This document shows positions 13,215-25,657 of a stretch of 64,000 bases of DNA, piece by piece. Location of the stretch: assembly GCA_023846275.1 (NCBI GenBank), contig CM043870.1:8751527-8815526 (forward strand), given 5' to 3'. The position numbers were made by a program, and so were the translations under genes. Origin of the DNA: Vanilla planifolia (Eukaryota; Streptophyta; Magnoliopsida; Asparagales; Orchidaceae). Below the pieces are notes generated by a model. That model was not told the DNA's origin. It did no database searches and saw only the letters and a program-made list of their open reading frames with translations. The first letter of the stretch is position 1, and each line of letters starts with the position of its first letter.

Positions 13215-13842
13215 TATAACAGTCCTAGTTTTCTTTTATTTACATTTTTATATTTTTTTTATAGAAAGAACTCTGTGAGACGAATCCAACGATGTTTAAT
13301 TTGTAATTTTCGGAGCTCTAATGAATAAATTATGAATTTTTGAAGATTTGGGATAAATTTGTAACGTAGAGCATAGATGTGTAATTTTAAATGTCGGCTT
13401 AATTCAAATCCGATTGGCGGAGGATATATTCGCAAATACCCAAATTAGAAGAGGTTTTCTGCAAAAACGCGGTTCACGACAACTGTTGTTTGGAAAAGCA
13501 CTTCTGCGAAAAACGCCGGCGAAGAGGTTGCAGAGTGCGACGATGAGGTTTCCGACAACTATTGTTTTTGCGTAGGCGCTATAGTAACATCCAACGAGGA
13601 TTTCCGTGAGCATTGGCACGCGACAGTGACGGCCGGCGAGGATTTCTATAAGTTCCGGCACGCGACAGTGACGGCCGGCGAAGGTTTCCATAAGGTAAGA
13701 AATAAATTTTTTGTCGTCGGAGTTGTGTAAAGTTTTCCGGTGAGCGGGGGAGACCGAGAGGCGGAAGCCGAGCCGGATTCGATCGATTCAGCACGTGAAA
13801 CGACCGATCCAGCGCCGGCGAAAGATTTCGGTTTCGCCGGAC

Positions 13843-13844
<2 letters not shown>

Positions 13845-13886
<42 letters not shown>
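13845..13886 (+). repeat. (GA)21 microsatellite
   Basis: Forty-two bases of pure GA within the CpG-rich part of the solo LTR. It explains the Arg/Glu and Leu/Ser runs in open frames crossing it on both strands. Confidence 0.95.
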
Positions 13887-13891
<5 letters not shown>

Positions 13892-13899
13892 CGGCGTGA

Positions 13900-14165
13900 A
13901 CCGGTCCAGGCTTGGACCGGGTTACACTGCTGAACCGGATGCCGAGCGCGCGCGGTCCAGCGCGTCGAGCACGCGGTCCAGCGCGCCGAGCATTCCCGGT
14001 CCAGCCCCGAGAGCGCGCGGTCCAGCGCGCCGGGAGCGGGCGGTCCAGCACCGCGAAAGAAAATTTTGGGGAAAAATGCCGTTTGGAAAAGCTTTTAGAA
14101 AGCTTTTCTGCGCGGGCGGTCCAGCACCAAGCGTGCGCGCGCGGTCCAGCGGGCGGTTCAGTGCC
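13900..14165 (+). repeat. CpG-rich cluster of CGGTCCAG boxes in the solo LTR
   Basis: About eight irregularly spaced copies of CGGTCCAG, most followed by CGCG or CACC, lie within 265 bp, with frequent GCGCGC. They are upstream of the LTR TATA box, so they lie in U3 and could be regulatory repeats. Reading frames here exist because stops are rare in GC-rich DNA; no protein family is recognised. Confidence 0.7.
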
Positions 14166-14599
14166 GCATAAGCCCATCTTTTGGGATTTATTTTGGGTGT
14201 GTTTGGGAAAGTTTTTAGAAAGCAATTTTTGACTAATAAGTATATTTAAATTAATTATTTTTGTATTTACGGGCTTGTAGGACATCAAGAAGAAACAGAA
14301 GTGAGTAAGACGGTTGGTACAGCAAATTCAGGTAGATAGATTCCTAACCCTGTGATGTAGCACATTACTATGTATTTGCTTTACATGATTTTCTTTCAGT
14401 TACATGGTGTTTGGTTGTTCTATATGTTGATGTTTCTTTCATTTGCATGACAACTAAAAAGGAAAGAAATAATATGGTACAATATGCTAAAGAAAGAGAC
14501 GAAACAATATGGCATGAAACGTCTTTTGATATGGCATGGATTGATGTTTGGGAAATGACAATTATAAAAAAATAGATTTTCAGAGATCATTATCCTCAC

Positions 14600-14801
14600 C
14601 ACTAGGCTCAGCGTGTGGGATCGCAGGGTATCGATCTTCGGATCAGATATCTTCCTAGTGTTATGTGCTATGACTCCATGATGATTACACCAGGCTCAGC
14701 GTGTTGGATCGCATGGTATGGTACCATACCTGCCTGGTGGCACTAGGCTCAGCGTGTTGGATCGCAGGGTATCGATCTTCGGATCAGATATCTGCCTAGT
14801 G
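14600..14801 (+). repeat. Three tandem hairpin repeats in the solo LTR
   Basis: Units lie at 14,600-14,660, 14,688-14,739 and 14,741-14,801. Each opens with CAC(t/c)AGGCTCAGCGTGT and closes with the complementary CCT(a/g)GTG (GCCT(a/g)GTG in units 2 and 3), so each can fold on itself. Units 1 and 3 are nearly identical and share the inner arm pair around ATCGATCTTCGGATCAGAT and the trailing ttatgtgct. The middle unit has a different inner palindrome, GGTATGGTACCATACC, and its outer arms have co-varied from CACTAGG/CCTAGTG to CACCAGG/CCTGGTG. The array ends about 100 bp upstream of the LTR TATA box. Confidence 0.85.
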
Positions 14802-14896
14802 TTATGTGCTTGGTTGGATGCCGGCTAGAGGACAGTCATTGATGATTGGATCCAGAGGATAATGTGTCAAAGGAAATTGGGCCCGGTAATAACACA

Positions 14897-14906
14897 CTAT
14901 ATAAGG
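14897..14906 (+). promoter_or_regulatory. TATA box of the solo LTR
   Basis: CTATATAAGG in 'cacactatataaggaac', with the LTR end 427 bases downstream. It is in the correct orientation and position for the element's own promoter. A solo LTR can in principle still start transcripts into the flank. Confidence 0.6.
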
Positions 14907-15333
14907 AACTTGCATTTCTTTATGGTTTTCATTTGGCATTACCTTATATGTATGTATGACATTCATCTTTACTATTAATGATATTTGTTATGTCTTTTAT
15001 TTTCTTGGTTAACTATGTGGATTTATCTACCGAGATGTGTAAATCTCATTTAGTGCTTACATCATAGGTCATGAAACCACTGCACCGAGAGATGGGAATG
15101 GTGCTGCTACAGAAGAGCCATTGTCAAGAGATGTGTGAGAGTGAAAGTTTTAGTGTGATTAAATGTTTTAAAAACATGCCTATATCTATTTTAGATTTTT
15201 GGAGTTGGTATTTGCCTTACCGTCGGGTCCCCACCTTTGGTTTGTTTATTTGTCTTCACTTAGACGTTGTATCTCGTGACTCTGATGTTCATTTTGTGAT
15301 CTAATGGTATTAATGTCGGTGGGGGGCTTGACA

Positions 15334-15338
15334 CACAA
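15334..15338 (+). repeat. Right 5-bp target-site duplication (CACAA) of the solo LTR
   Basis: Directly follows ...TTGACA and equals 13,210-13,214. The next bases, 'tgagttgcatc', align with 'tgagttacatc' at 9567 in the unoccupied copy. Confidence 0.85.
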
Positions 15339-15505
15339 TGAGTTGCATCTTGTGTTAAGTCCAAATAAAGTTAGATTTGAAACAAGATTAAATTGAGTGA
15401 CGTTTGAATTAGTTAAACTAATCATACTTGTACGATGAATCCATTATACAAAATGATTAGTTGATATTTGGATCAAATAGAGCATTAATTGAGGATAATC
15501 CTAAG
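15339..15505 (+). repeat. Continuation of the Copia relic 1 3' LTR
   Basis: Aligns with about 9567-9735: shared blocks are 'tgagtt(g/a)catc', 'gattaaattgagt'-like, 'ctaatcatacttgtacgatga' and 'gattagttgatatttg'-like. Similarity fades after about 15,505. Confidence 0.65.
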
Positions 15506-15898
15506 TAAAATAGCTCTTTGTTAGCCCCTTTGCTTTAGTTGATTCCTATAAGGATCATAATATACACTTGTAGCTAGGTGAATTTAGAAATTCAATGATT
15601 GTGCCTTCATCAAAAGTTGGGCAAATTATAGATATTGCCTAATAAATTTGAATAACTACTTTTGTAATGTATACATAAGTGCTAAAAGGAGTCTATGGAA
15701 TCGTCATTGTATTTTTGTACTTTCCATAACTTGTATGTTACAACCTTAGTGAAATCTAGAAAGTAGAAAATATTTTCTCAACGTATTCAATTCATTTTGA
15801 TATTTTGATAGGCTAGACTATGGACAAAATTCTTAATGGTTGCATGAAAAGAATATTGTTGTTAAAATCCAGGACTGTAACAACTAGTCCTGTAACAA
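15506..15898. other. AT-rich DNA, possible LTR remainder
   Basis: No gene. It lies between the Copia LTR fragment and a primer-binding-like site at 15,899, so it may be LTR sequence of another decayed element, but no second copy is visible to prove it. Confidence 0.3.
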
Positions 15899-16024
15899 TT
15901 GGCATTAGAGCTACCTTTTATTAAGATGTCTAGAGGTAACAATAAACTCAAAGAAAGGATCTTGTGTTTAGACCACATCATTCTTATTGTATTGTCTAAT
16001 TCCTTTGTTCCTTTAAGATGGTAG
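15899..16024 (+). pseudogene. Possible primer-binding site and gag start of a decayed LTR element
   Basis: TTGGCATTAGAGCTACC at 15,899-15,915 resembles the methionine-tRNA site TGGTATCAGAGCTA. Eleven bases later an ATG (15,926) opens a 32-codon frame starting MSRGNNKLKER that ends in TAG at 16,022, after Trp. Leader plus basic N-terminus is the usual arrangement at the start of a retroelement gag. The frame is too short to assign to a family, and nothing downstream supports it. Confidence 0.3.
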
Positions 16025-18323
16025 AGTACGTAACATGATCATACTATTCAATAATTGGCATTGGACAATATGAAATTATTGAGATTTTAAACCTCTCGAT
16101 TATATAAGGATCATATTAGTATGATACATAATATTATATTGCATGAATGTTGTCAACTCTATTATCTGTTAAGTGTTATATAGATGTCATACTATATAAT
16201 GGAAGTTATTGTACTATACTGACAAGTCTATAAGATGACTTAAACCTTGAGTTGCCAAATCTAGTTGTTTGTTTGATTACATAAATCAACTAGTCATATT
16301 GTACAATTAGAATAGATTCAATATTTTATTAATTTTATTGATTTGTTCCAATCTAATCTTGATTCTATAACATTACATTATGCTACTTATGTATTTTGTT
16401 AAACAAGTAATTAAAATTTCTTGTATAGTAATGCTTACTCATTGTATGTGAAATAAGCCATTTAGATATGCATGAGTATTAATGAGATCTATGAAAGAGA
16501 TGCATGATCTAAGTGCCACATGAAAGTATTTCATGGATGTTAACAATTTAATCATATAAGAAAAAAGTAAAGATTACTCATGATGGTTGCCACACCATCA
16601 AAAGAAATTTCTTCATTGACTAAAGCATTGTCAAAATAACCTAATTAACGATATCCCATTGTGAAAACTATGCCAACATCATCATTTCTTACAAGATTAG
16701 CAACCTGTTCTTATCCTGAGGTAACAACTCAAGTAATTTTTTTGTAAACATAACATATGGTTTGATATTATCAAACTCTAATAAAGGGTCTTGGGATTAA
16801 CAATCATTTTCTAAACTATTTCCATTCAATCCATTTTCTTAAAATATAATCACTAATTATTTTTATTCATTTCATTCAAGATTCTTTCTTAATCTAATCT
16901 TTTTGATAAAATGTTCTACCTTATTCATAAAATATTATTATTACTTTTAGATGATTACCAAATAGCATATCATATATGTATTTTTTTATATTAATTTATT
17001 AAATATTATTGGACTTATTTGTCATAACATCTCTTTCATTCATTATCTATCATTTTTCATTTTACACAATTTTGTTACAATTATTTGTCAGTACAACATG
17101 ATATTAATGTATTTATCTTTTCCAAATGTTAGATCAGGTTCAACTCATTATATATGATATGCTCTACTTATTTTCTTTGTCAAATTTTAATGAAAATATT
17201 ATAACTAAAATAATATTATCTACATCATATTTCAACATCAAATGCATTAAGAAGCTTATGATCTAACACATTTTTTAGAAATAAATACTATTTATTTTTT
17301 ATCTTTATTCAACCATATATTTATTTAATTTACCATCTTGTCTTATTTCCATCTTAAGCACTCAAATTTCATTAATTTGGTGTCTTTATTTAGCATTTAT
17401 TGAACAAATGGTTTAAACTAACCCATAAACATTTGTAGAATTAGTAGAACCTATATCACTTATTCCTTTCTCATTTCAATTTTAAAATTTATGGAACCAT
17501 AAAAAATCTCTTAAAAATATATTTGAGTATGATCAAAATATTTATTGTTGATTCGTATCAATTTCAAAACTTCTTTTGGTATTTTTAAGGATGAGATCTT
17601 AAAACTACAAACTCATTTTAACTTACCCATATTGGCACAACAAAGTTTTTTTTATCATATAATCATTATCTTACTTAGATGATTCCACTTGATCAATTCC
17701 AACATATACATCATTGATCTTTAGCTCAAATTTGATTTAAACAATTTTAAATGAAGTTATCAATTTATTACCATATAAAAAAGCAATAATAAATTCTCAG
17801 TATAAATATATTAATTCTTAATCCTAATGCTTTCTACCAGAGATAATACATTAAAATATCACTTTATGGTCTTTTATTAATTATTTTTTAACAATTGAAG
17901 ATGATGGGATTGTCAAATTGTAGTCAATATAGGAATTCTAAATCAAATACTACTTACATAAGAAATTTTTATAATTAACAATATTAGTTCTCTAACCCTA
18001 AATTAGTCAACTTGATCACATTTATAAAGCCATAATAAATATATTATCCAAATACTTCTTTTTAAAGATATCATAGTCAAATCACTAATGCCACCATTTA
18101 TATATAATATTTATGATGATATCCAAGTCATTTCATATTACAATTCCATTGCATTTACTATCCTTTGATTTTATTTCATTTTATAATCTAGACTTGAATC
18201 ATTTCCCATTCTTGGCCTCAATATTCTCTTTCTATATTCTTTTATACTACTTATTTTCAAATTATTCTCTTAATGAACATTATATACACTTATGTCAGAT
18301 CCAATATAACTTCTAAAATCAAT
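16025..18323. other. AT-rich DNA without a gene
   Basis: Dense stops in all frames; no motif or repeat boundary recognised. It may be the decayed left flank of the tandem array that starts at about 18,324. Confidence 0.4.
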
Positions 18324-19580
18324 GACATTGTTTAACTATTTAAGCAAGGGTGATTATAAAATATAACTTCTAAAATCATCTCTAGGCATCATATATGAAC
18401 ATAAAAATCATATCCAAATGATCACTATGCTACAGTATCCATTTTTCCAGAACATCCCCCTCAAATACCACTTCAATCTCTATCTTGTAAGGCATTCATG
18501 GCATGACTTATAATTTAAGTAAGAAATGAGCATGATAAAACATAGCAAGTGAATTTATATTGACAAGAAATAGCTCAATATAAAAGATAATCAAGAATAA
18601 TAATAAAAACATGACATTTAAAATATACTTATGTATAAAAAACTCCTTATTGTACATAATAAATTTATGTTTTTGCTTATGTATATATGTAAGTAAAGCT
18701 CTCATGCTTTTCAAAATATTATGACATTTCTATTCTTAAATACTTTTTAATTATGTTTTTTGATCATTTGTTATATTTATCACTTATTTGAATAATGACT
18801 TAACTTTTCATATATAACTTTTATTCAATTCCTATAATATCATACCTACCTAGCATCCCAAAATCTCTTATATAAATCTCAACTAATAAATATATCATAA
18901 TTGTTAGCCATCTCAATCATATCAGCTTTGTACATCTCTAAACAAGATGCTAGTAGTATATAAAAATGAAAAATCTGATGTTATTTCATGGAACAATCCA
19001 TAATATGTGTTCATCAAGTCTTATGTCATGATCTTATTCTATATAGAACAATCAAGTATTGCCTTTACTCTAATGTCTATTAAACTTCAATTATATTTTT
19101 ATATATACTACAAAGTAATCAAGAAATTCTAAATTCTTTATATTTCAACATGAAAGCACAAACTTTCTCTTGTATGAAATATTTTAAAATTTGACTTCCT
19201 CTTCACTTACCAATATTTCATTTGCTACCCACATAATTATTTTATATTTAACACAAAATATCCATCAATAAGTAAAGAAACTTATTCTGTAGAAAGCTTC
19301 TTTTCTTAAACTCATTATCATTAATACCTCATAATATGACATCCTCTAATCATCTTAATCAAATAATAGTATTGATTTATTTTGTGAAATAAATCATTCA
19401 TGGACGAAATAAGTATTTTCATTGTCATTAGAAAAATTTGTTGATAATAAAACAAACACCTCATCACATCTATTGCTTTGGATACTCATCATTGAGAATT
19501 AGCGTATGCTCTAGTATTTTATGATAGTCTTATTTTAAACCCATGTAAAACTATACAAAAAAATACCTCTACTCATTTCT

Positions 19581-19601
19581 ATGACTCTGATACTATACCA
19601 C
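19581..19601 (-). other. Primer-binding-like site, array unit 1
   Basis: The minus strand reads GTGGTATAGTATCAGAGTCAT, close to the TGGTATCAGAGTC consensus but with a small duplication inside. It occupies the same place in the unit as the sites at 21,442, 23,220 and 24,916. Confidence 0.5.
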
Positions 19602-22600
19602 TACAACATAGATGTTGCTTCTTTTCCAATAAAAACAACACTTCATGCTAAATTTGTTTAACCTAGTTTTTCATAAAAAAAAATTTAATTATCATCCTCT
19701 ACCTAGCTATTCAATTTTCCAGCACTATTTGTCACATACCAAATGCCTAGCTTAACCATTGTTTAGTCAATAGTGATGTTGCCCTCTTTTAATTTTGTTT
19801 GCTCTTATTTTCTCTACAATTTTATCTTTATTATTCAAAATCTCCTCAAATGAATATTCACTTACAAATCTTGTAAATGTTTTTCTTTTGTTATCATTTT
19901 TAATAAACCTATTCTTACTTGATCTTGCATGACCCTTCTTATAGGTTTTGTTCTCTCTATTTATCCTCCCTATTTCATGTAATTTCAGATGTTATTACTT
20001 AATTATATTGTTATGGAGTAATGTATTCAAATACACATTTTATAATAATGTCCTCACTCACAAAACCCTCATTTGATCAACTCTAAGCTCTAAGACCAAC
20101 TTGTGTAGTCCAACTTGTCATTTTTACCAAATGGCTCATAGTATAGCACAATATAAAGATAAATTCGAATATAATGAATTAAGAGGACATTATTTAAATA
20201 TTTAAGCAAGGTATGTTTTAAAATATAACTATTAAAATCATCTCTAACCATCACATATGAACATAAAAATCATCTCCAAATGATCAATATGCTACATATC
20301 TTAAAATCCCAAAATACAATATCCATTTTTATAGAACCTCCCTCTCAAAAACCACTTTGATCTTTATCTTGCCATACATCCATGGCATGACTTATAATGT
20401 AAGTAAAAAATGATCTTTATAAAAGTAAGAAAATAATTTTCTAATGACAAGCAATAGCTCAATATAAAAACACGACGTTTGAAATATACTGATGTATAAA
20501 GAAGTCACTATTGTACATAAGGATGTTATATTCTCCCTTATGTATATATGTAAGTAAAAATCTAATGCTTTTTGAAATATTATAACACTTCACTTCATAA
20601 ATACTCATTAATTATGTTTTTCATCATTTGTTTTATTTATCACTTATTTGAATAATAAGGACTTAATTTGTTATATATTACTATTATGTAAGCCCCAAAA
20701 TATCCCATTCCTATCTAGCATCCCAACATCTCATATAAAAATCTCAACTTATAAGTATATCATAATAGTTAACCATCTCAATCATGTCATATTTGTACAT
20801 AAAATGAGTTTTTAGTAGTAGATAAAAATGAGATATTTGATGTTTTTTGATAGCACAATCCATAATAAATGTTCATCGAGTCCTATGTCATGTTTTTATT
20901 CTATATAAAACTTTCAACATTGGCTTTACTATAATATACATTAAACTTCAGTTTTATTTTGTATATCTACTACAAAGTAATCAAGAAATTCTAAATTCTC
21001 TATTTTCATCATTATACCACATACTTCCTCTTGCATTCACCATTTTTAAAATTTAACTTACTCATCACCTACCAATCCTTCATTTGCTACTCACATAATT
21101 ATTTTATATTTAACACAATATCCTTTGATAAATAAAGCAATTTATTCTATGGAACATTTCTTTTCCTAATCTCATTCTCATCAATATCTCATAATATGAC
21201 ATCCTCTAATAATCCTAATTCAAATAATAGTGTTGATTTATCATACATAATAAACCATACATGGAAGAAATAAAGATTTTCATTATCATTAGCAAGAAGT
21301 GTTGATGACAAAACAAACCACTCTCCAAATCTATAGTTGTGGATACTTGTAATTTAGAACTAACATATGCTCTTGTATTTTATGACTATCCTATTTTAGA
21401 CTCATTTAAACTATAATAAAAGAAATACCTCTAGCTATTCCTATGACTCTGTACTACTCTACTATAATATATATGTAATTTCTATTCCAATATACACATG
21501 GCTTCATACAAAAGTTTTTTGACCCAGTTCCTTGCAAATAAAAAAATTTTAATTAGCTTCCTCTACATATTATCCCTGCTTTTTAGCACCATTTTCCACA
21601 TAATGCATAACTTAACCATTATTTAGTCAATTGTTATGATGCATTATTTTGATTTTATTTTTTCTTATTTTCTTAACATTTTCCTCTTTGCTATACAAAA
21701 TTTCTTAAACTCCTTCAATTTTTCAAGAAATTTCATATTCCATTACTTAATTATATTATTATGGAGGAATATATGAAAATAAGTAATTTGTGAAAATGTC
21801 CTCACCCATAAACACCCCAATCCATTAACTATTACCTCTGTGACCAAGTTTTGTTGTCTCACTCTCAATTCTACCTAACGACACATAATATAGCACAATA
21901 TCATGATATATTAGAATATAATTAAACTCAATAGACATTGTTTAACTATTTAAGAAAGGATAATGGTAAAATGTAACTTTTAAAATCATTTCTAGGCATT
22001 ACAAATGAACATAAAAATCACCTCCAAATGAGAAATATGCTAAAAATCATAAAGTTCCTACAAATAATATATATTTTTTAGAACATCCCTCTCAAATATC
22101 ACTTTAATCTCTATCTTGTAGTGCTTCAATGGCATGAATTATAATGTAAGTAAGAAATGAGCTTTATAAAACTCAGTAAGTGAATTTTTATTGACAAGCA
22201 ATAGCTCAATATAAAATGATAATAAGGAATAGTAATAAAAACACAATGTATAAAATATATCCATGTAAAAAGAAGTCACAATTGCACATGAGAATGTTAT
22301 GTCTCTCTTATGTATATATGTAAGTAAACATCTCATGCTTTACAAAATATTATGACGTTTCTATTCTTGAATACTCTTTAGTTTTGGTTTTTAATATTTG
22401 TTATATTTATCACTTATTTGAATAATAAAAACTTAATTTTTAATATGTAGCCATTATCTAACCCCCATAATATTTCTTCCCTATCTAGTATCATAACATC
22501 TCATATATAAATCTCAACTCATTAATATATCATAATCCTTAGCCATATTAATCATATCATCTTTGTACATCTCTAAATGAATCACTATCAGTATATAAAA

Positions 22601-24915
22601 ATGAGATATTTGATGCTATTTCATAGCATAATCCATAAAATGTGTTCATCTTGTCCTAAGTCATGTTCTTATTCTATATAGAACATTTAAGTGTTTCTTT
22701 TAATATAATACTTGTTAAACTTATGTTCTATTTTTATATCTACTACAAAGTAATCAAGAATTCAAAATTCATTATATTTTCAACATGATACCACATACTG
22801 TCTCTTGCATTCAGTATTTTAAAATTTAACTTCCTCTTTACCCACCAATCTTTCATTTGCTACTCATATAATTATTTTATATTTAATACAACATATCTTT
22901 CTATAAGTAAAAAAGTTTATTCTATAGAAACGTTTTTTCCTAAACTCATTCTCATCAATACCTCATAATATGACATCCCCTAATCATCTTAACTCAAATA
23001 ATAATAATGATTTATCATACATAATAAATCATGCATGTAAGAAATAAAGATCATCATTGTCATTAGAGAGAAGTGTTGATAATAAAACAAACCTCTCTCC
23101 ACATCTATAGCTTTGGATACTCATCATTGAGAAGTAACATATGCTCTAATATTTTATGATTATCTTATTTTAGACTCATCTAAAACTATAAGAAAAGAAA
23201 TGCCTCTACATATTTCTATGACTCTGATGCTACTCCACTACAATATAGATGCTGCTTCTATTCCAACTACACACAGCTTCAAACTAAAGTTGTTTGAACT
23301 AGTTTTTTGTGAAAAAAAAATTTAATTAATTCCCTCTATCAAGCTATACCACTTTCTATCACCATTTACCACATTTATCAATTACCAAACTTAACCATTA
23401 TTTACTTGATTGTTATGAAGCCCTTTCTTGATTTTAGTAGTTCTTATTTTTGTTACATTTTTTAATTTATTATTCAAAATCTACTAAAATGAATATTTAC
23501 TTATAATTCTTGTACATGTTTCTTTTGTATTATCATTTTTAAGAATTTTATCCTCACTTGTTCTTGCATGTCCCCTTTTATGGGTTTTATCTTTCTCTAG
23601 TTCTCCTTCTTATTTAAAGAAATTTTATATATCATTACTTAATTATATTATTTGGAGGAATATGTGCCAATATGCAATTGTGACAATGTCCTCCCTCATA
23701 AAACCCCTAATTGATCAACTCTAAGCCCTTAGGCCAACTTGTCTAGTTCTACTTATCATTTTTACTTAATGACACATAATATAGCACAATATCAGGATAA
23801 ATTAGAATATAAATAAACTTAAAGTACATTTTTTTACTATTTAGGAAAGGATGAGTATAAAATATAAATTTTAAAATCATCTCTAAGCATCACATATGGA
23901 CATGAAAATCATCTCCAAAGATAAATATACCACATATCACAAAATCTTGACATTCATCTCAAATACCACTATGATCTCTATATTATAGTACATCCATGAT
24001 AAAACTTATAATGTAAATATGAAATAAGTTTTATAAAACTCAACAAGTGAATTTTTATTGACAAGTAATAGCTCAAAATAAAATGATAATAAAGAATAGT
24101 AATAAAATCATGACATTTAAAACATACTCATGAATAAAAAATTCACTATTGTACATAAGAACATTATGTTCTAGGTTATGTATATATGCAAGTAAACATC
24201 TGATGCCTTTGAAAATATTATAACATTTCTATTCTTTAATACTCTTTTATTATTCTTTTTATCATTTGTCATATTTATCACTCATTTGAATCATAAGAAC
24301 TTAATTTTTAATATATAACCCTTATCCAATCCCCATAATATGTCATAACCATCTAGCATCCCAACATCTCATATATAAATCTCAATTCATAAGTATAACA
24401 TAAGTTTTAGCCATCTTAATCTTATCAACATTATACATCTTTAAATGACCTACTATTAGTATATAAAAATGAGGTATTTGATGCTATTTCATAGCACAAT
24501 CAATAACATTTTCTCATCAAGTTCTACATCATGTCCTTATTCTAAATAGAACTTTGAAGTATTGCCTTTACGATAATATCTATTAAACTTATGTTCTATT
24601 TTTATATCTACTACAAAGTAATAAAGAAATTCTAAATTTTTTATATTTTCAACATGAAACCACATAATTCCTCTTATATTCACTATTTTAAAATTTAACT
24701 TCCTCTTTACCCACTAATCTTTCATTTGCTACTCACATAATTATTTTATATTGCACCAAAAATATCCTTTAGTAAATAAATAATATAATTCTATTAAAAG
24801 TTTCTTTTCCTAAACTCATTCTTATCATTGAAAAGTAAAATATGCTCTAGTATTTTATGACTATACTATTTCAAACTCATTTAAAATTACAAGAAAAAAA
24901 TATCCTTACAAATTT

Positions 24916-24932
24916 CTATAACTCTGATACCA
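24916..24932 (-). other. Primer-binding site, array unit 4 (best preserved)
   Basis: The minus strand reads TGGTATCAGAGTTATAG, of which TGGTATCAGAG is the canonical 11-base core of the methionine-tRNA primer-binding site of plant LTR elements. It shows that the array is made of LTR-retroelement sequence lying on the minus strand. Confidence 0.7.
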
Positions 24933-25657
24933 TTTTGCAACATTATAGATGTTGCTTTTATTCCAATATGCACACATCTTCATTCTAAAGTTATTTGACC
25001 TAGTTTTTTGTAAACAAAAAAAATTTAATCAACTTCTTCTACCTATCTACCCCACTTCCCGCACCATGTGTAATTTAACCATTATTTAGTCGATTATTAT
25101 GGCACCTTGTTTTTATTTTATTAATTCCTTTTTTCTTAAAATTTCCACTTTAATATTCAAAATCACCTAAAATGAATATTCACTCATAATTTCTATACAT
25201 TTTTTGTATTATCATTTTTAGGAATTCTATTCTTACTTGTTCTTGCATGACCCTTCTTATAAGTTTTTCTCTTTCTCTATTTCTCCTTCCTATTTCAAAA
25301 AATTTTATATATCATTTCTTCATTATAGTATTATGGATGAATATATTCAAATATGTATTTATGATAATGTCCTTACTCATGAAACTCCCAAATGATCAAC
25401 TCTAAGATCTAAGACCAACTTGTCTAATCCCACTTGTCAGTTCTACGTAATGACACAGAATATAACGCAATATCAACATAAATTAGAATATAAACGAACT
25501 CTGTAGACATTGTTTATCTATTTAAGCAAGGATGATTGTAAAATATAACTTCTAAAATTATCTCTATGCATCACATATGAACTTAAAAATTATCTCCAAA
25601 TGATCAATATGATACACATCATAAACTCTCAACATACAGTATCCATTTTTCAAGATG

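Larger units (their letters stand above)
13215..15333 (+). mobile_element. Solo LTR of a Gypsy (probably Tekay/Del chromovirus) element, 2,119 bp
   Basis: The LTR runs from TATAACAGTCC (a TG start decayed to TA) to GGGGGGCTTGACA, an ending typical of Tekay-like LTRs. It is flanked by the perfect 5-bp duplication CACAA. No internal region and no second LTR adjoin it, so it is the product of recombination between the two LTRs of a former full element. It contains a CpG-rich section (about 13,390-14,170), a (GA)21 tract, repeated CGGTCCAG boxes, a triplet of hairpin repeats (14,600-14,801) and a TATA box at 14,898. Compared with other elements here it has kept many CpGs, so it is one of the younger insertions. 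Lineage assignment rests on end sequences and length only. Confidence 0.85.
18324..25657 (-). repeat. Tandem array of ~1.7-1.9 kb retroelement-derived units (4 complete + 1 partial)
   Basis: The block 'acattgtttaactatttaag' and its variants recur at 18,324, 20,185, 21,933, 23,825 and 25,506, giving periods of 1861, 1748, 1892 and 1681 bp. The same order of secondary blocks follows each time: 'aacataaaaatcat', 'atgtatatatg(t/c)aagtaaa', 'ctactacaaagtaat', 'atgacatcctctaat', the 'actctgata' block, 'ttaaccatt'. On the minus strand each unit has a sequence like the methionine-tRNA primer-binding site, best kept at 24,916-24,932, and TATA-like 'tttatataag' upstream of or within the unit. This suggests LTR-plus-leader units multiplied by unequal recombination. 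No protein domain is visible, so the element is non-autonomous or stripped. Units differ by small indels and many substitutions, so the array is old. Confidence 0.85.

Noticed and set aside
13740..14288. Overlapping open frames of 95-166 codons on both strands
   Set aside because: They lie in the CpG-rich U3 of the solo LTR, run through the (GA)21 tract, and give Arg/Glu or Leu/Ser runs; stops are rare there only because the DNA is GC-rich.
18113..22336. Short frames in the tandem array (for example minus strand 18,508-18,714 and 22,139-22,336)
   Set aside because: The two are homologous because they lie at the same place in two array units, but they are not conserved as frames in the other units and are low-complexity.
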